A DNA stretch of 64,000 nt from Canna indica (lineage: Eukaryota > Streptophyta > Magnoliopsida > Zingiberales > Cannaceae): contig CP136896.1 of the NCBI GenBank assembly GCA_034359265.1, positions 21,545,501-21,609,500 of the forward strand, in the 5' to 3' direction. The position numbers and the translations under genes were made by a program. Positions 37,401 to 47,450 of this stretch are shown here, in pieces; within the stretch, counting starts at the first letter, position 1, and each line of letters begins with the position of its first letter. The notes beneath the pieces were generated by a model, which had not been told where the DNA came from, searched no databases, and was given only the letters and a program-made list of their open reading frames with translations.

Positions 37401-38864
37401 ATATTGCAGTATTCACAAGGACTGCAAATGATCAATATCCACAACCTCATATATATGAGAGAAGCTGGTTCATGGCTTGAACCATGATCACCTAGCTCAC
37501 AACAAGCATACTTTACATAGGATTTAAAATAAAGAGACACATATATTGCATAAAGGTCCTGCAAATATAGGGATTCTAAATTGTTATCAAACCCATCCAT
37601 ATAAAAGTGATGCTGCTTCATGACTTGAACCCTAATCACCTAGCTAATATAGAAGCATACTTATAGTGGCACTAAGGCTATCCCTCATGTAACATATTAT
37701 TGTGATCATTCAATATGTTTACTATATAAGACTAAAAGTTTGTGATTGTAAAGCAGAACTCAAACACACTGTTTAGCCAAATGCTATTTCATTTCTATGC
37801 TATATAGAAACTGCACAATCAACAACTCATTTTACCCTCATCTGCATTGCTCATGTGGAAACCAATGAGTTGAACTACAGTCAGTCAAAGAGGTTTTGAT
37901 TAAAACATGCGGTAAGTAGCCCAACCAATTTTTCCATATGCAATAATGCATGCCAGCAAGAGCATCTGAGTGATAGAACTAATCACCAAATCTGTGTTCA
38001 ATTGTCTCATTGAATGTCTTCTTAATGAACGAACAGAACACCCATACCCAAGAAGCCTTATCATAAGAAAACTCTTATTCTATACAAGTACTACAAGATC
38101 CAGGAATTGGATATATGTTTCACAATGACAATAATGCAACCTGTATGTATCAGGATCATGCATATATGTGGTTCTAAGAAACATCTACTAAAAGAACTCA
38201 ACTTTATAAATATGAGCTTTTGGAAGGCGCAAAAAGGTACAAAGAAGCAGTTGTTATCAGAGAAGCTACTTAAAACAAGCACAAACTAAATCTTCCCCGA
38301 ATTAGAAGCATGTTCATTATTGCAAATCTAAATATGGGAGACCTTTTCCCCCAATTAAGCTCCTTAATTAGCTATCCGCAGTAAAAATAAGGTCAAAACA
38401 TCAAAATAAAAAAGATGGGAGTCCAAGACATACTGCAAACAGAAAACCTTAGCCTACATGAAGAGAAGTTTTTCGCCAAGGAAGTCCAAAGTTTTTGTGA
38501 GTATGTAGCACGTTAAAGAGCAAGGAAGAGAAATCAACTACACATTTTGCTTCTTTTCTTAGCATATCTAATGTCCCTTGACTTGGTTTCTCGTAGGAGT
38601 CCTCGAGAGAAAAGAATGAGGTGAAGAGGAGAATAAGAAGAAACAAAGAGAGCTGAAAGAGAGGAGAGTAGCAGGAGGACCGCCGTACCTGGACAAGGCG
38701 AGTTCGGAGTGGGAGGATGAGGAAGAGGAGAGGCGATTTTGCTCTTCTTGAAGGGCGATCTCGGTCTTGGTGAAACCCTTCTTCCTTAGGTAAGCGAGCA
38801 CTGCCTTCTTGAGCTCCTCCTCCTCCATGGGAACGCCGGAAGCCGGCATGGAACGCGTTCGCAA
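22401..38864 (-). CDS. TAF5: TAF5, WD40 subunit of TFIID (19 coding exons, 665 aa)
   Basis: TBP-associated factor 5, a scaffold of TFIID that helps load TBP on RNA polymerase II promoters in the nucleus. Exons (minus strand, first to last): 38689-38864, 37083-37164, 36521-36599, 36311-36408, 36150-36206, 34096-34183, 33818-33927, 31116-31214, 30309-30460, 27696-27806, 27538-27607, 27373-27411, 26422-26575, 26262-26338, 24988-25104, 23759-24024, 22695-22790, 22518-22593, 22401-22451. All introns are GT/AG and phases agree, giving 1998 bases; the length is close to Arabidopsis TAF5. Domains: LisH-like helix (aa 18-45, [14 protein letters not shown]); TAF5 N-terminal NTD2 domain (about 60-195, including [16 protein letters not shown]); Lys-rich linker (about 260-310); six WD40 repeats (about 350-625) with GH...WD signatures such as [11 protein letters not shown]. 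Exon 9 uses the donor AAT|GTATTA, because a GT six bases earlier would break the frame. ATGs at codons 6 and 13 are alternative starts. No disabling change was seen. Confidence 0.95.
22868..23700. other. TAF5 intron 16 interior, nothing further recognised
   Basis: Intron sequence between 22791 and 23758; low complexity with a short CT-rich patch near 23260. No transposon boundary found. Confidence 0.4.
27965..28678. mobile_element. MITE-like insertion in TAF5 intron 9
   Basis: Ends GGCGCATGTTTGTTTCGC and, reverse-complemented from the right, TGGCTCATTTGTTTTGC, similar to the Tourist-type ends at 15175 and 40591. The interior has paired ATCCG(C/A)-type motifs near both ends (28010 and 28560). 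No clear TTA/TAA duplication, so the limits are approximate. It lies wholly in the intron 27807-30308. Confidence 0.5.
30820..30940. repeat. LTR/TRIM-like debris in TAF5 intron 8
   Basis: Contains ACATCTTAAGATTTTGGGATAAGTG, related to the ACAACTTAAGCTTTTGGGATAG block at 33388. Such blocks are common near LTR ends or primer sites of small plant retroelements. No boundary is visible. Despite its minus-strand gene context the motif reads on the plus strand. Confidence 0.3.
31659..31960 (+). repeat. pair of direct repeats in TAF5 intron 7, LTR-like
   Basis: GTTAAGAAATTAGTGGACC and the following ACTCCACCCCAAAAGCT occur at about 31662 and again at about 31859, each followed by CCCAAGCTATT and AAAGACTATC. 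The spacing is about 197 bases. It could be a small LTR-type remnant or a tandem duplication of one LTR segment. Confidence 0.5.
32113..32228 (+). mobile_element. Au-like SINE fragment in TAF5 intron 7
   Basis: The order AGCAACCTCTTG, GCAAGATTAAGGCTACATAC, AATGACCCTGCCATGC, GGCGAGAGCCTCGTGCACC matches the 3' half of the plant Au SINE, which has CAGCCTCTTGCAGAAATGC, GGTAAGGCTGCGTACAATAG, ACCC, and GGGAGCTTAGTGCACCGGG. The tRNA-derived 5' half with box A and box B is absent or degraded. Confidence 0.6.
32241..32499. repeat. purine/pyrimidine-rich relative of the adjacent MITE
   Basis: Starts CCTGTCTGGATTGGAAGAAA and carries AGAGAAGAGAA and TTTCCCTTGTTTG tracts like those of the MITE at 32500. 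Probably a partial second copy of the same family; edges not established. Confidence 0.35.
32500..33040. mobile_element. MITE in TAF5 intron 7, 541 bp
   Basis: Terminal inverted repeats GGCCTTGTTTGGATAGAA (left) and GGCCTTGTTTGAATAAAA (right, reverse-complemented) agree at 16 of 18 positions. Flanks are TAA (left) and TAC (right), compatible with a mutated Harbinger-type TAA duplication. The interior has long imperfect complementary purine and pyrimidine tracts, so the transcript could fold on itself. Confidence 0.65.
33370..33600. repeat. LTR/TRIM-like debris in TAF5 intron 7
   Basis: CAACTTAAGCTTTTGGGATAG followed by TATAGAGCAGGAGGTGAG resembles the LTR end plus degenerate tRNA-Met primer site (TATCAGAGCAGGAGGT) of small plant retroelements. 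No second LTR found. Confidence 0.3.
34490..35820. repeat. GGTACC/ACCATACC-rich transposon-like segment in TAF5 intron 5
   Basis: Repeated ACCATACC, GGTACC and GGCGGTAC motifs are concentrated at 34525-34560 and 35515-35790 and are often locally palindromic, for example GGGCGGTACCGCCC (35677-35690). The two rich zones bracket AT-rich sequence as if they were the ends of one element of about 1.3 kb. No terminal repeat or target duplication was fixed. Confidence 0.4.
37440..37680 (-). repeat. two SINE-like box-B segments in TAF5 intron 1
   Basis: AGGTGATCATGGTTCAAGCC and AGGTGATTAGGGTTCAAGTC (both minus strand, about 37490 and 37645) resemble the box B region of tRNA-derived SINEs and are followed by related sequence. 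Two diverged copies about 155 bases apart. No complete SINE can be drawn. Confidence 0.35.
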
Positions 38865-38889
38865 CCGAAGAAAAAGACGAGCTTTCTGG

Positions 38890-38922
38890 CTAGGGTTGTG
38901 TTCCCCGCTCCCTGCTAGGGTT
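38890..38922 (-). promoter_or_regulatory. two telo-box cores upstream of TAF5
   Basis: AACCCTA occurs on the minus strand at 38891-38897 and 38916-38922, inside a short direct duplication GCTAGGGTTGTGTTC. Telo boxes within about 100 bases of the start are known from plant translation and growth-linked genes, where they act with site II motifs. Confidence 0.5.
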
Positions 38923-38986
38923 GTGTTCGTTCGAAGATGTCAACTGAGTCCAGTCACCACCGGTGCCGTCAACTTTTCGCTAATTA

Positions 38987-39012
38987 TGGGCCTTCAGTTT
39001 ATCCAAAGCCCA
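38987..39012 (-). promoter_or_regulatory. two site II motifs upstream of TAF5
   Basis: TGGGCC (plus strand, 38987-38992) and TGGGCT (minus strand, 39007-39012) lie about 125-150 bases from the first ATG. Site II (TGGGCC/T) binds TCP factors in proliferating tissue. The arrangement with the telo boxes is typical of housekeeping promoters. A T/A-rich tract at 39057-39070 is a possible TATA region. Confidence 0.5.
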
Positions 39013-40055
39013 AAACTCGCCGTAATTATATATGATTTTGCTTTTATGACCAAAAAAAATTATATATATTTGCAAGGTAATTTTATTTTTTCTGAAATTT
39101 ACTCTAATTCCCATTTTAACCCTTAATTTAAAATAAACATATTTTAACACTAAAATTTATTTCAAGTTTCATTCTGAAGTTAACTTGCAAATACTTATTT
39201 CAAGATTTCCATTGTTATGTCTTTGGCTTTATCCATGAACATGGATTACATCCTTGTCTCGCTGCAAACAACTTGTTGATATGATCAATAATAGAATTGC
39301 TCTTCATTGAAGGCATCGTAGCTTGTTTAGGAAAATTTGTAATTTAATTTCTAAATTCAATTATGTAAAATTGGTGTTTGTAAGCCGATCAGCAAATAAA
39401 TCTGTCCATTGGACAACAAATTTTGCTCAAAGAAAAAAGGAGTACGTCCACTATTTGGACCTCTGTTCGACCTCCTGAGTTGGACGTAATTTTGGGTGAA
39501 GGTTTTTTTTCATCCTATCACTGTGCGCTAATATAGTTTCTTTCTCTATTTGGTTAAAAAAAAAAAAGTTTACACCTTAATTTACTTTGGTTTTTAAAAA
39601 TTAATAAAACTTATTGTAACTCTAAAATTTATTTCAAGTTTCATTTTGTTCCTAAAATTTAACTTTCTTTTTATTTTTTACACCTTAGTTTGCTTTGATT
39701 ATTTTTATAATTTTTATAATTTGAAAAGATTTTAATTTACCCCTTTAAATATATTTTCAATACATTATTACCTAAAAATCATTACTAGTTGACATTATCC
39801 TCATATATATATATATATATAAAAAAAGAAAGTGACACGTGGCATTTTCACATCCCAGTTTTCGGTGATGCGACGAATTTAGATTTTTTTTCATAATTTA
39901 ATTTATTTATATAAGTAAGATTCTAACATATGCCATGTGGCATTTTTTCAAAAAAAATTTGTTGACGCGGTATTTTCTATTTTTTTATTTTTGTAACTTT
40001 TTTATTTTTATACGCATTTAATATGCATGTTATATTTTTTTATTTTTATACACAT
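39013..40055. other. AT-rich upstream flank of TAF5
   Basis: T-rich sequence with an (AT)n tract at 39799-39820. No coding frame or transposon boundary supported. Confidence 0.35.
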
Positions 40056-40560
40056 TTAATAGGTCTGTTACCAAAAAAATTACCAAAATTTACTCTAATG
40101 ATTTTTTTTTGAATTGCTCCAACCGAAATCTACAATTATTGTGAAATCTACAATTAATGTGTTTTAACGTGGCATTTTCTTTTTTTTTCTGATTTTTTAT
40201 TTTTATACACATTTAATACACTTCTTTTTTTTTCTTTTTTTTTTGATAAGAACATTTAATACACTTCTTACCTTTTTTTAATTCTTATACACATTTAATA
40301 GGCATGTTACCGAAAGATTACCGATATTTACTCTAATGATTTTTTAAAAAAAATTGCTCCCTACCGAAATCTACAATTAATGTGCTTTAACGTGGCATTT
40401 TTTGATTTTTTAAAAAAAATCTAATTTTTTTATTTTTATACACATTTAATAGGTATGTTATCGAAAGATTATCGAAATTTACTCTAATGAATTTTTTTGA
40501 ATTACTCCCTACCGAAATCTACAATTAATGTGCTTTAACGTGACATTTTCTATTTTTTAT
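40056..40560 (+). repeat. tandem repeat, about 3 units of 135-250 bp
   Basis: Units share ACCGAAATCTACAATTAATG, then TG(C/T)TTTAACGTG(G/A)CATTTT, then TTTTTATACACATTTAATA and TTACTCTAATGA. Copies are centred near 40140, 40370 and 40510; the first is lengthened by an extra ACACTTCTT segment. No coding content. Confidence 0.65.
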
Positions 40561-40590
40561 GCACTGCCAAAATATGTCGAAATACCCTAA

Positions 40591-40788
40591 GGGCATGTTT
40601 GCTTCATATGATATAGATGAATTTATATCATTTATTTATTTAGTGCATTGATTAGACGAAAATAAGATTAGAAGAATATAAATTTGATATTATATCCGGT
40701 GTATAACAGATTTTAAAAAAAATTATCCAATATTTCCTCATTTGATATCATATCATATTCAATCCTATCCACTAAAGCAAACGAACCA
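40591..40788 (+). mobile_element. Tourist/Harbinger-type MITE, 198 bp
   Basis: Flanked by TAA on both sides (40588-40590, 40789-40791). Ends GGGCATGTTTGCTTCATATG and, reverse-complemented, TGGTTCGTTTGCTTTAGTGG. Same family as 15175-15388 in reverse orientation. Confidence 0.75.
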
Positions 40789-40791
40789 TAA

Positions 40792-41807
40792 GATAATATA
40801 TGTGATTGTTACCGATGTAATATATGCACATGTTATCTATGCATTGTATGTCTTAATAATTACCATAAGGTAGTATATGCGCCTGTTATCGGTGCAACGC
40901 CTGTTACCAATTCATTATCAATAATTACCCTAAGGTAATATATGCGCCTATTATCGATGTGATGTCTGTTACCGATGTATCTTAATAAATTTAACGTCGA
41001 AATCTCCTAATAATATGTGATTTAAGCTCTTTCTTGATATTTAATTTTTAACCAATGCATTCTTAATGACGTCTGCGGGCACTTATTGATTTTTTTATCA
41101 TTTTATTTCAAAAATAATTAAACATTTAATGATTGCTGAAAATGACTATTAATGCGGCACTTAATAAATGTTGCGGTCCCGTTGGGTTCTACTCGCGCGA
41201 TGCTAGGCACCAAACCACGTGGTTATTTAAGCCGTTGAAATTTACATTTAATTGTCGTCGGTTAACGAAATTTAATAACTATTTTAGATGCCTAAATTTT
41301 ATATTTATGGTGCACTATCTTTCTTCCATGATTAATAATTTAATAGTGGCGGGTTAATTGCATGACTAAATGCCATTTTAAATGCCGAAATTTGTATTTG
41401 TTATGCGCTATCCTTCTTGCCTGAGTAATAATTTAATAATGGCTAATTAATTGCTTGATTAAATGCGAGATTTTATACATTCTTGATTAATTGCCGAATT
41501 ATAATAGTGGCTTCACTATTTGAGTGGCGTGTACTAATAGTGGGAGTGGCCAATTTTTCACTTTTTGAGTGGTTGTGTTATTAATTACATTGTCAATTTG
41601 TTTTTCACATTTCAATTGGAGCAGTGACATTGTTCAATTATTGTTCTTCGTTCATTCGAACTCTCCGTCAAACGTAGTATGACCCTTATAATTATCCCCA
41701 AATTTTTTTATATATATTTATATTCATTGTTTATATTCATTTTGACGAAATCCTTTGAATTTGAAGATCTGCTCAAGCGCGAGCGCGAACGTTCACCTAG
41801 TATATGT
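40792..41807. other. no gene; short phrase repeats
   Basis: 40800-41000 repeats the phrase GTAATATATGCGCCT(A/G)TTA / TGTTACCGATG several times. 41150-41520 repeats TTTAATAATGGCTAATTAATTGC-like phrases. No coding or transposon boundary supported. Confidence 0.35.
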
Positions 41808-41810
41808 TAG

Positions 41811-41811
<1 letters not shown>

Positions 41812-41905
<94 letters not shown>

Positions 41906-41935
41906 TATTATTATTATTACTATTATTATTATTAC

Positions 41936-41997
<62 letters not shown>
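41812..41997 (+). repeat. (ATT)n microsatellite, about 186 bp
   Basis: Roughly 62 ATT units with a few ACT/ACTATT interruptions around 41900-41940, followed by (ATC)n. Open frames of pure Leu, Tyr, Ile or Asn across it are artefacts. Confidence 0.95.
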
Positions 41998-41998
<1 letters not shown>

Positions 41999-42094
41999 GA
42001 TCATCATCATCATTATCATTCATTTTTATTTCTTATTTTATATTTATTTCTTATTTCTTATTTTATGTTTGTTAATTATTTATTTTTTCTATTT

Positions 42095-43345
42095 TTTTCA
42101 AATACTTGTTGAACCTCAAAATTTGTTGGAGCGAAAAAACTGATATGTTCTTATTTATCTTTTTTTTAAAAAATCTTTCATTGTTGTTTCTGTACTTTTA
42201 AATCTTGCACCGACAACTTTTTCTCAAATCTTGCTCATTTTTTCATACAAATGTTGATTTTAATTATTTTCAATTTCTCAAACTTTGCACTTGGCCCATG
42301 CACAAATTACTTTCGCAATTTTTTCAAATCTTGTACATTTTCCCATGCAAAATTAGTATTTAGATTTGCACACTTTCCATGGACGTATATTTAGACGAAA
42401 TTGGAGGCGCCCTTTGGAATGTTAGTATTTAGATTTGCACACTTTCCATGCATGTATACTTTGGCAAATTTGGAGGCGCCCTTTGGGATGTAAGCTTAGA
42501 CATTAAGTAAAGATAAGTAGTATATGTTAATTTTATTATTATTTTAAATTATTCATTTTTTAAAATTTTTAAAGTTTTTTTTAAAAAAATTATTTTTTAT
42601 TTTTTATTTTTTTATTTTTAATTTCTTATTCCCTTATATTAGGGTAGCAACTCGATCCAACTAATTACGTAGAATCATGAACCATCGATTGAGCGAGTTC
42701 GAGGTGGTTCATGATTCATATATAACTCGTTGTAGGCTAAGGCACTTGCGGTTGTAAACCATGCGTCATGCATGCCATAGTCATACATCAGGTAAGGAAT
42801 TAATCATTCGATTTTCTAAATTTTTTTTCATATATTTGTCGAACGTCAAAATCTATTGGAGTGAAAAATCCGGTATGTTCTTATTTATTCTTTATTTTTA
42901 AATCTTTCATTATTTGTTTTCGTATTTTTTAATCTTGCTATGATAATTTTTTCTCAAATCTTACATACTTTTCCATGCATATGTTGATTTCAATTTTTTT
43001 CAATTCCTCAAAATTTACACTCACTTTTTCTCTCTCACTCTCGTTGGAATCGGTTCATCTCTCTTCCCCTCTCTCTTTGACCTATCAAACAATTTGACAG
43101 TATTGCCCCTTATAATTTAATATATCATTTTCATTCTTTAACACACTCTCCCCCCTCTCTTATCCGCCAGTTCAACTCTCTCTCTCTCCCCGCTCCCCCT
43201 CCCTTGAACGTGAAGACTTGCCCGAAGATCCTCCATTTGAATCCAAGACTTAAGAGTGACTCATGGTATGATCGTATTCTATATCCTTGCCCTATTATTT
43301 CTTAATGAGTTGTTTAGGCACCAAATATACTATATAATTTTAGAT
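42095..43345. repeat. duplicated blocks in non-coding sequence
   Basis: A block of about 195 bases (42095-42290: TGTTGAACCTCAAAATTTGTTGG ... TTTCTCAAATCTT) recurs at 42830-43022. A 69-base unit (AGTATTTAGATTTGCACAC ... GGAGGCGCCCTTTGG) is tandem at 42354-42490. The zone 43020-43210 is CT-rich and is followed by a block also found at 44515-44625 and partly at 51485-51670 plus 52650-52740. Confidence 0.6.
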
Positions 43346-43727
43346 GAAATTGTGTGGACTAACCATTTTGAGATAAACATTTTAAAAAGTGACCCTCCAT
43401 ATAACTTTTGGTCAAATTTTATATGAATGGACAAAAATATCCTTCATCCTTATCTCTTCTTCCTCTTCCGTCTCCTACTTATATGTCCCCCTCCCTTGTT
43501 CTCCCTCTCTTCGTCGGATTCACCACCGGTGGTCATCCTTCGCCACTCTTCCACCCTCTTCTTTCACCGACCAATGTGCAATCTCGTGTCGCGATTTCGT
43601 TGATCCATTTTTGACATACCACAATCATCTTTGGCATGAACTAGATTCTTATCTTCTTTATGAGTGATCCGTAGCACAAACAGAAATCACGCAAGCAACA
43701 AAGATATGAGTGCATGGTGTTTTATCT

Positions 43728-44036
43728 TTGTCTCGGATTGCTAACTCTATTGACGGGTTGTTTTGAGTTGTCGACACCTTGGATGAGTTGTTTCGGATTA
43801 TCTTGGGTTGTTTCAACATTTAGAGTAAGGTGTGTTGTCTTTGTCCTTATTGTTGCCTTATTGGCATCTGGACAGAGTACTCCCGGGTTGCCTTGGATTG
43901 TTGACATCAAGAGGTGGGGTGTGTTATATTTGTCTATTGTTTGTTGGCATATAGACGATGTATTCCCAGATTATCCTAGGTTGTAGACATACAGGAGTAG
44001 TGTGTGTGTTGTCTTTGTCCATTGTCTATGTCAAAT
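43728..44036. repeat. minisatellite, three units of about 100 bp
   Basis: Units share GGTTG(T/C)..., (G/T)TGTGTT(G/A)T(C/A)TTTGTC and TTGGCAT(C/A)T(G/A)GAC. Three diverged copies at about 43728, 43830 and 43925. No protein supported. Confidence 0.5.
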
Positions 44037-45015
44037 TAATTAGCTGACACATTCATCATACGGGTCGGGTATCAATGATGACAATTTTTGTCCAAAAAAT
44101 TATTCTCTTGACTAGATTTTGTTAAACTTATAAAGAGTGTCACTTTTTAAAATGTTTATCCCAAAAAGATCATATAAAAAAGCGCCCCATAATTTTATGA
44201 TAAACTTATATATATATAGTATTTGAGAGAGTTTTTTATAGATATTTATAGTTTTTTAAAAAATTACCTACTGAAATCTCTCTCATTTAATTTTTTATTT
44301 AGTTTTTACTCACCGAAATCTCTCTCTCTCTGCATACGTCTCATCTATATATCTCTCTTCATACTGTACATACACACAATCTCCCCCTCTTCCCCCATCT
44401 TTCTCTCTCTTCATTAAATCTTCTTTTCTCTCTCTTCTTTAATTTTTCATTAATATTCTCTCTCTCATTAAATTTTTTTATTACCAAAATCTCTCTCTCC
44501 CTCCCTGTGTGTGTTGAATGAAGACTCGCCCAAGATCCTACTCATGGTATGATCATATTCTAGATCTTTGCTCCATTATTTCTTAATGAGTTGTTTTGGC
44601 ACCAAATCTACTATATAATTTTCTGATATGCTTATTTATATTGTATTTGAGGGAGTTTTTTTGATAGTTATTTACAATTTTTAAATGAAATTTAGGTTGT
44701 GTTTGAGGAAGTTTTTTTATAGATAATTATAATTTTAAACGAAATTAAAATGATAAAACTGGTGTTGTATTCTAGACCATTGCTCTATTATTTCTTAATG
44801 ATTTTCTTATTTAGAGTCTTTTATATATTTACAATTTTAATTGAAAGCCCCTCTTATCTCTCTCCATTAAACATACTGCACTAACACTTCCCCTCTCCCC
44901 TTTTCCTTTTTCCCATCTCTCTCTCCCTTGCTATCCCCTCCGTCTTTCTTCTTCCCCATCTCTCTCCCCCCTCTCTCCTTTGTTGTAATAATTTTTCTAG
45001 CTCTTTATTTTAATG
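44037..45015. other. CT-rich non-coding sequence
   Basis: (CT)n and (CCCT)n tracts at 44270-44480 and 44880-44990, plus the repeat block at 44515-44625. No gene recognised. Confidence 0.4.
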
Positions 45016-47261
45016 ATTTAACTCTTTGTCTTTTTTCCCAAAGTTATATACATCTTTCATAGAAAGAGGATGTAACTATCTTTCATAGAAAGAGGATGAG
45101 TTACATAACTCAATAAGAAACCAGATGGAATAGAATTCCAACATCACTTCCAAACAAGAAGGATACAAGCCAACTTATAGATCTTTGGAGCATTGCCATT
45201 TCTCAAAAGCATTACATGATATTGCTTCAGCGGAATGAGACTTAGCTTGGAAAACGCTTTCATTTCGGCTTATCCAAATACACCACAGGTACCAACAAAA
45301 ATTTTTTAGGGTCTTTGAAAAAGGAGGAGTACCTTGGGTATTGATTGATCCACCATTGAATAAGAGACAACGACAGGGGTCTTCTCGTCATAGAGAATGA
45401 GGATGAAGACCACACCTGCTCCACGAGAAGGCAGTGGATGAATAGGTGAGAAGGGGTTTCTTGGTGTTGGTTGCAGTGTGGGTATAGGTCATTATCCAAG
45501 GGAATCTTTTTGTGAATAAGTGCAGATCGAGTAGGAAGGGAGTTGTGAGCAATTCGCCATATGAAATATTGCACCTTTGGAGGAACTTTGAGCTTCCAAA
45601 TCTTCTACCATGGGAAGACTGATGGAGACGGGTTGACAAAAGGAAGAAGAGTGGTGATTCCATGGGCCAGTTTATATCTAGAAGAGACGCTATATTTCTC
45701 ATTCAAATTGAAGAACCGAGAGAGTTTGTCCCTGCCATGATGAATGTCTAACTCGAGGATAGATGAAGCAATGTCAGGGGAAAAGTGTTCCGCACAAGAG
45801 GAACGTTCCAGACCCAGAGGTCTTTATCGAAGACCTAGGAGATGAGCAGCGGAGGATTGTGAAGCTAAGGAGGGTCACAAATTCCAAAGTACGGGGGGAT
45901 AGACAACCATGGAGTGCCTATCACAAGTTCAACATGTTCAAACCCACACTCCAGTAGAGACCATTTTGAAGTAGTTCTCTCCCTTTCAAAATACTTTTCC
46001 ACCCCCAAGATGCATGGACGACAGTTTTAGCTCCCAGGAAGGATGATAATGGAAAGTATTTTCATCAAAGAACTTTGCAAAGAAGAGATTCTGGTCTTGT
46101 TATCAGACACCACCCTTGTTTAGCAAGAAAAGCCAAATGCATGTCTGCACATTCTTTAAATCCTAGACCTCCCGATAAAACGTCCTTCGAGAGGGTCTTC
46201 CAATTGACCCAATGAACTCCATGTGTTTGAGGTTTGTTTTGCCACCAGAAGTTCTTACAAAGTTTATTAATTTCTTGGTAGAAAGTATTAGGCATCATAA
46301 AGCAACTCATCGCATAAGTAGGAATGGAGTCTTTCACTAAGACTCGTTTGTCGACTTTAGAGAGAAGCTTCGACTTCTAGCATTTGAGCTTCTATTTAAT
46401 CTTCGTAATAATGAAGTCAAATGAGGATCGCTTAGATCTAGAAACAATGGAGGGCAATCCTAGATATTTGTCTTGAGCTCCGACATGATGAATATTGAGT
46501 TGTTGGCTGATATGAGTATTGGTGAAATGGCATACACTAGAGGGGGGTGAATAGTATATTATCTAAATATATTAGTTTAATTTCGATTTTAATCGTTTAC
46601 TTGATTACTTAGGCAATTCACAAAATGAATAGTAAGCGGAAGCAAGATATAAATGATAAGCAATAAGAAACACAAGGTGAACAATTCTAACACAATTATT
46701 AAATGTGGTTTGGCCCCAATGCCTACTTCACTACCTAAGCACCCTCGCTTAGGATTTCCAAACTAGGTTTACTGGATTATATCGTTTCCCTTACAAAGAG
46801 GACTTTACATCAAAAAGTCTCCGCTCTCAAACCGAAGGCACTTCCACACCCGGAAGTATCCCTCTTTCCTACCGAGAGCACTCTCCCACCTCAATCTAAG
46901 GGACAACTCAACTAATCTTAGTAAACTACGTTTACACTGATGGATTTAAATCTCAAACACCAAGGCTATCACCCAATTTCAAGACCTACACTCTAGGTCT
47001 TACACTAACTCAAATACAAAGAAATAAATAAGAAAAATACACAACTTAATGAAATAATAAATCAAACAATAAATACTTAGCTCCAAAAGAAACTCTCTAG
47101 TCCTCTTGATGCCTCAAATTGATGAATCGATGAAGCTTGAAGGCTATGTCAAGGAGATGAGAGGTCAAACAAGGGTTTCATCAAAGAGTGGCTCAATGAG
47201 GCTTAATGATCATCAAAATATGGTTCTATGAATGTTGGATAAGGGGTGGAAGACTTGCTAA

Positions 47262-47279
47262 GGCTTCTATTTATAAGCC
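47262..47279 (-). promoter_or_regulatory. TATA hairpin of the solo LTR
   Basis: Arms GGCTT (47262-47266) and AAGCC (47275-47279) flank a minus-strand ATAAATAG. The arm sequence is unrelated to those of the other LTRs, yet it pairs perfectly. Confidence 0.5.
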
Positions 47280-47337
47280 ATGGAGAGTTGGCATGAAACA
47301 CCCAACTCAATGGCTAGGAAACTAGCTGTTTTCGTCG

Positions 47338-47450
47338 TCCGGTCGTAGGTCTGGTTGATCGTTAGTTGACCAACCGAAGGTTCTCTGCCCATTTTGGGCA
47401 TCGTTCGGTCGACCGAAATGTCGCCGGTCGATCGAATCTGGGCAGGGCAG
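47338..47450. repeat. GGTCGACC-type motifs in the solo LTR
   Basis: Short cluster including CGTTCGGTCGACCGAAATG (about 47402) and CGGTCGATCGAAT. Confidence 0.6.

Noticed and set aside
38809..39126. Plus-strand open frame over the TAF5 first exon and promoter
   Set aside because: Antisense shadow of TAF5 exon 1; no domain.
40056..40560. Repeats with spacers considered as a CRISPR-like array
   Set aside because: Plant nuclear context, irregular unit length, diverged repeats and no associated genes.
41755..42112. Open frames of 70-100 codons made almost wholly of Leu, Tyr, Ile or Asn
   Set aside because: They are translations of the (ATT)n microsatellite.
43389..43986. Two frames of about 90 codons
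   Set aside because: CT-rich and minisatellite sequence, no domain, overlapping frames on the other strand.
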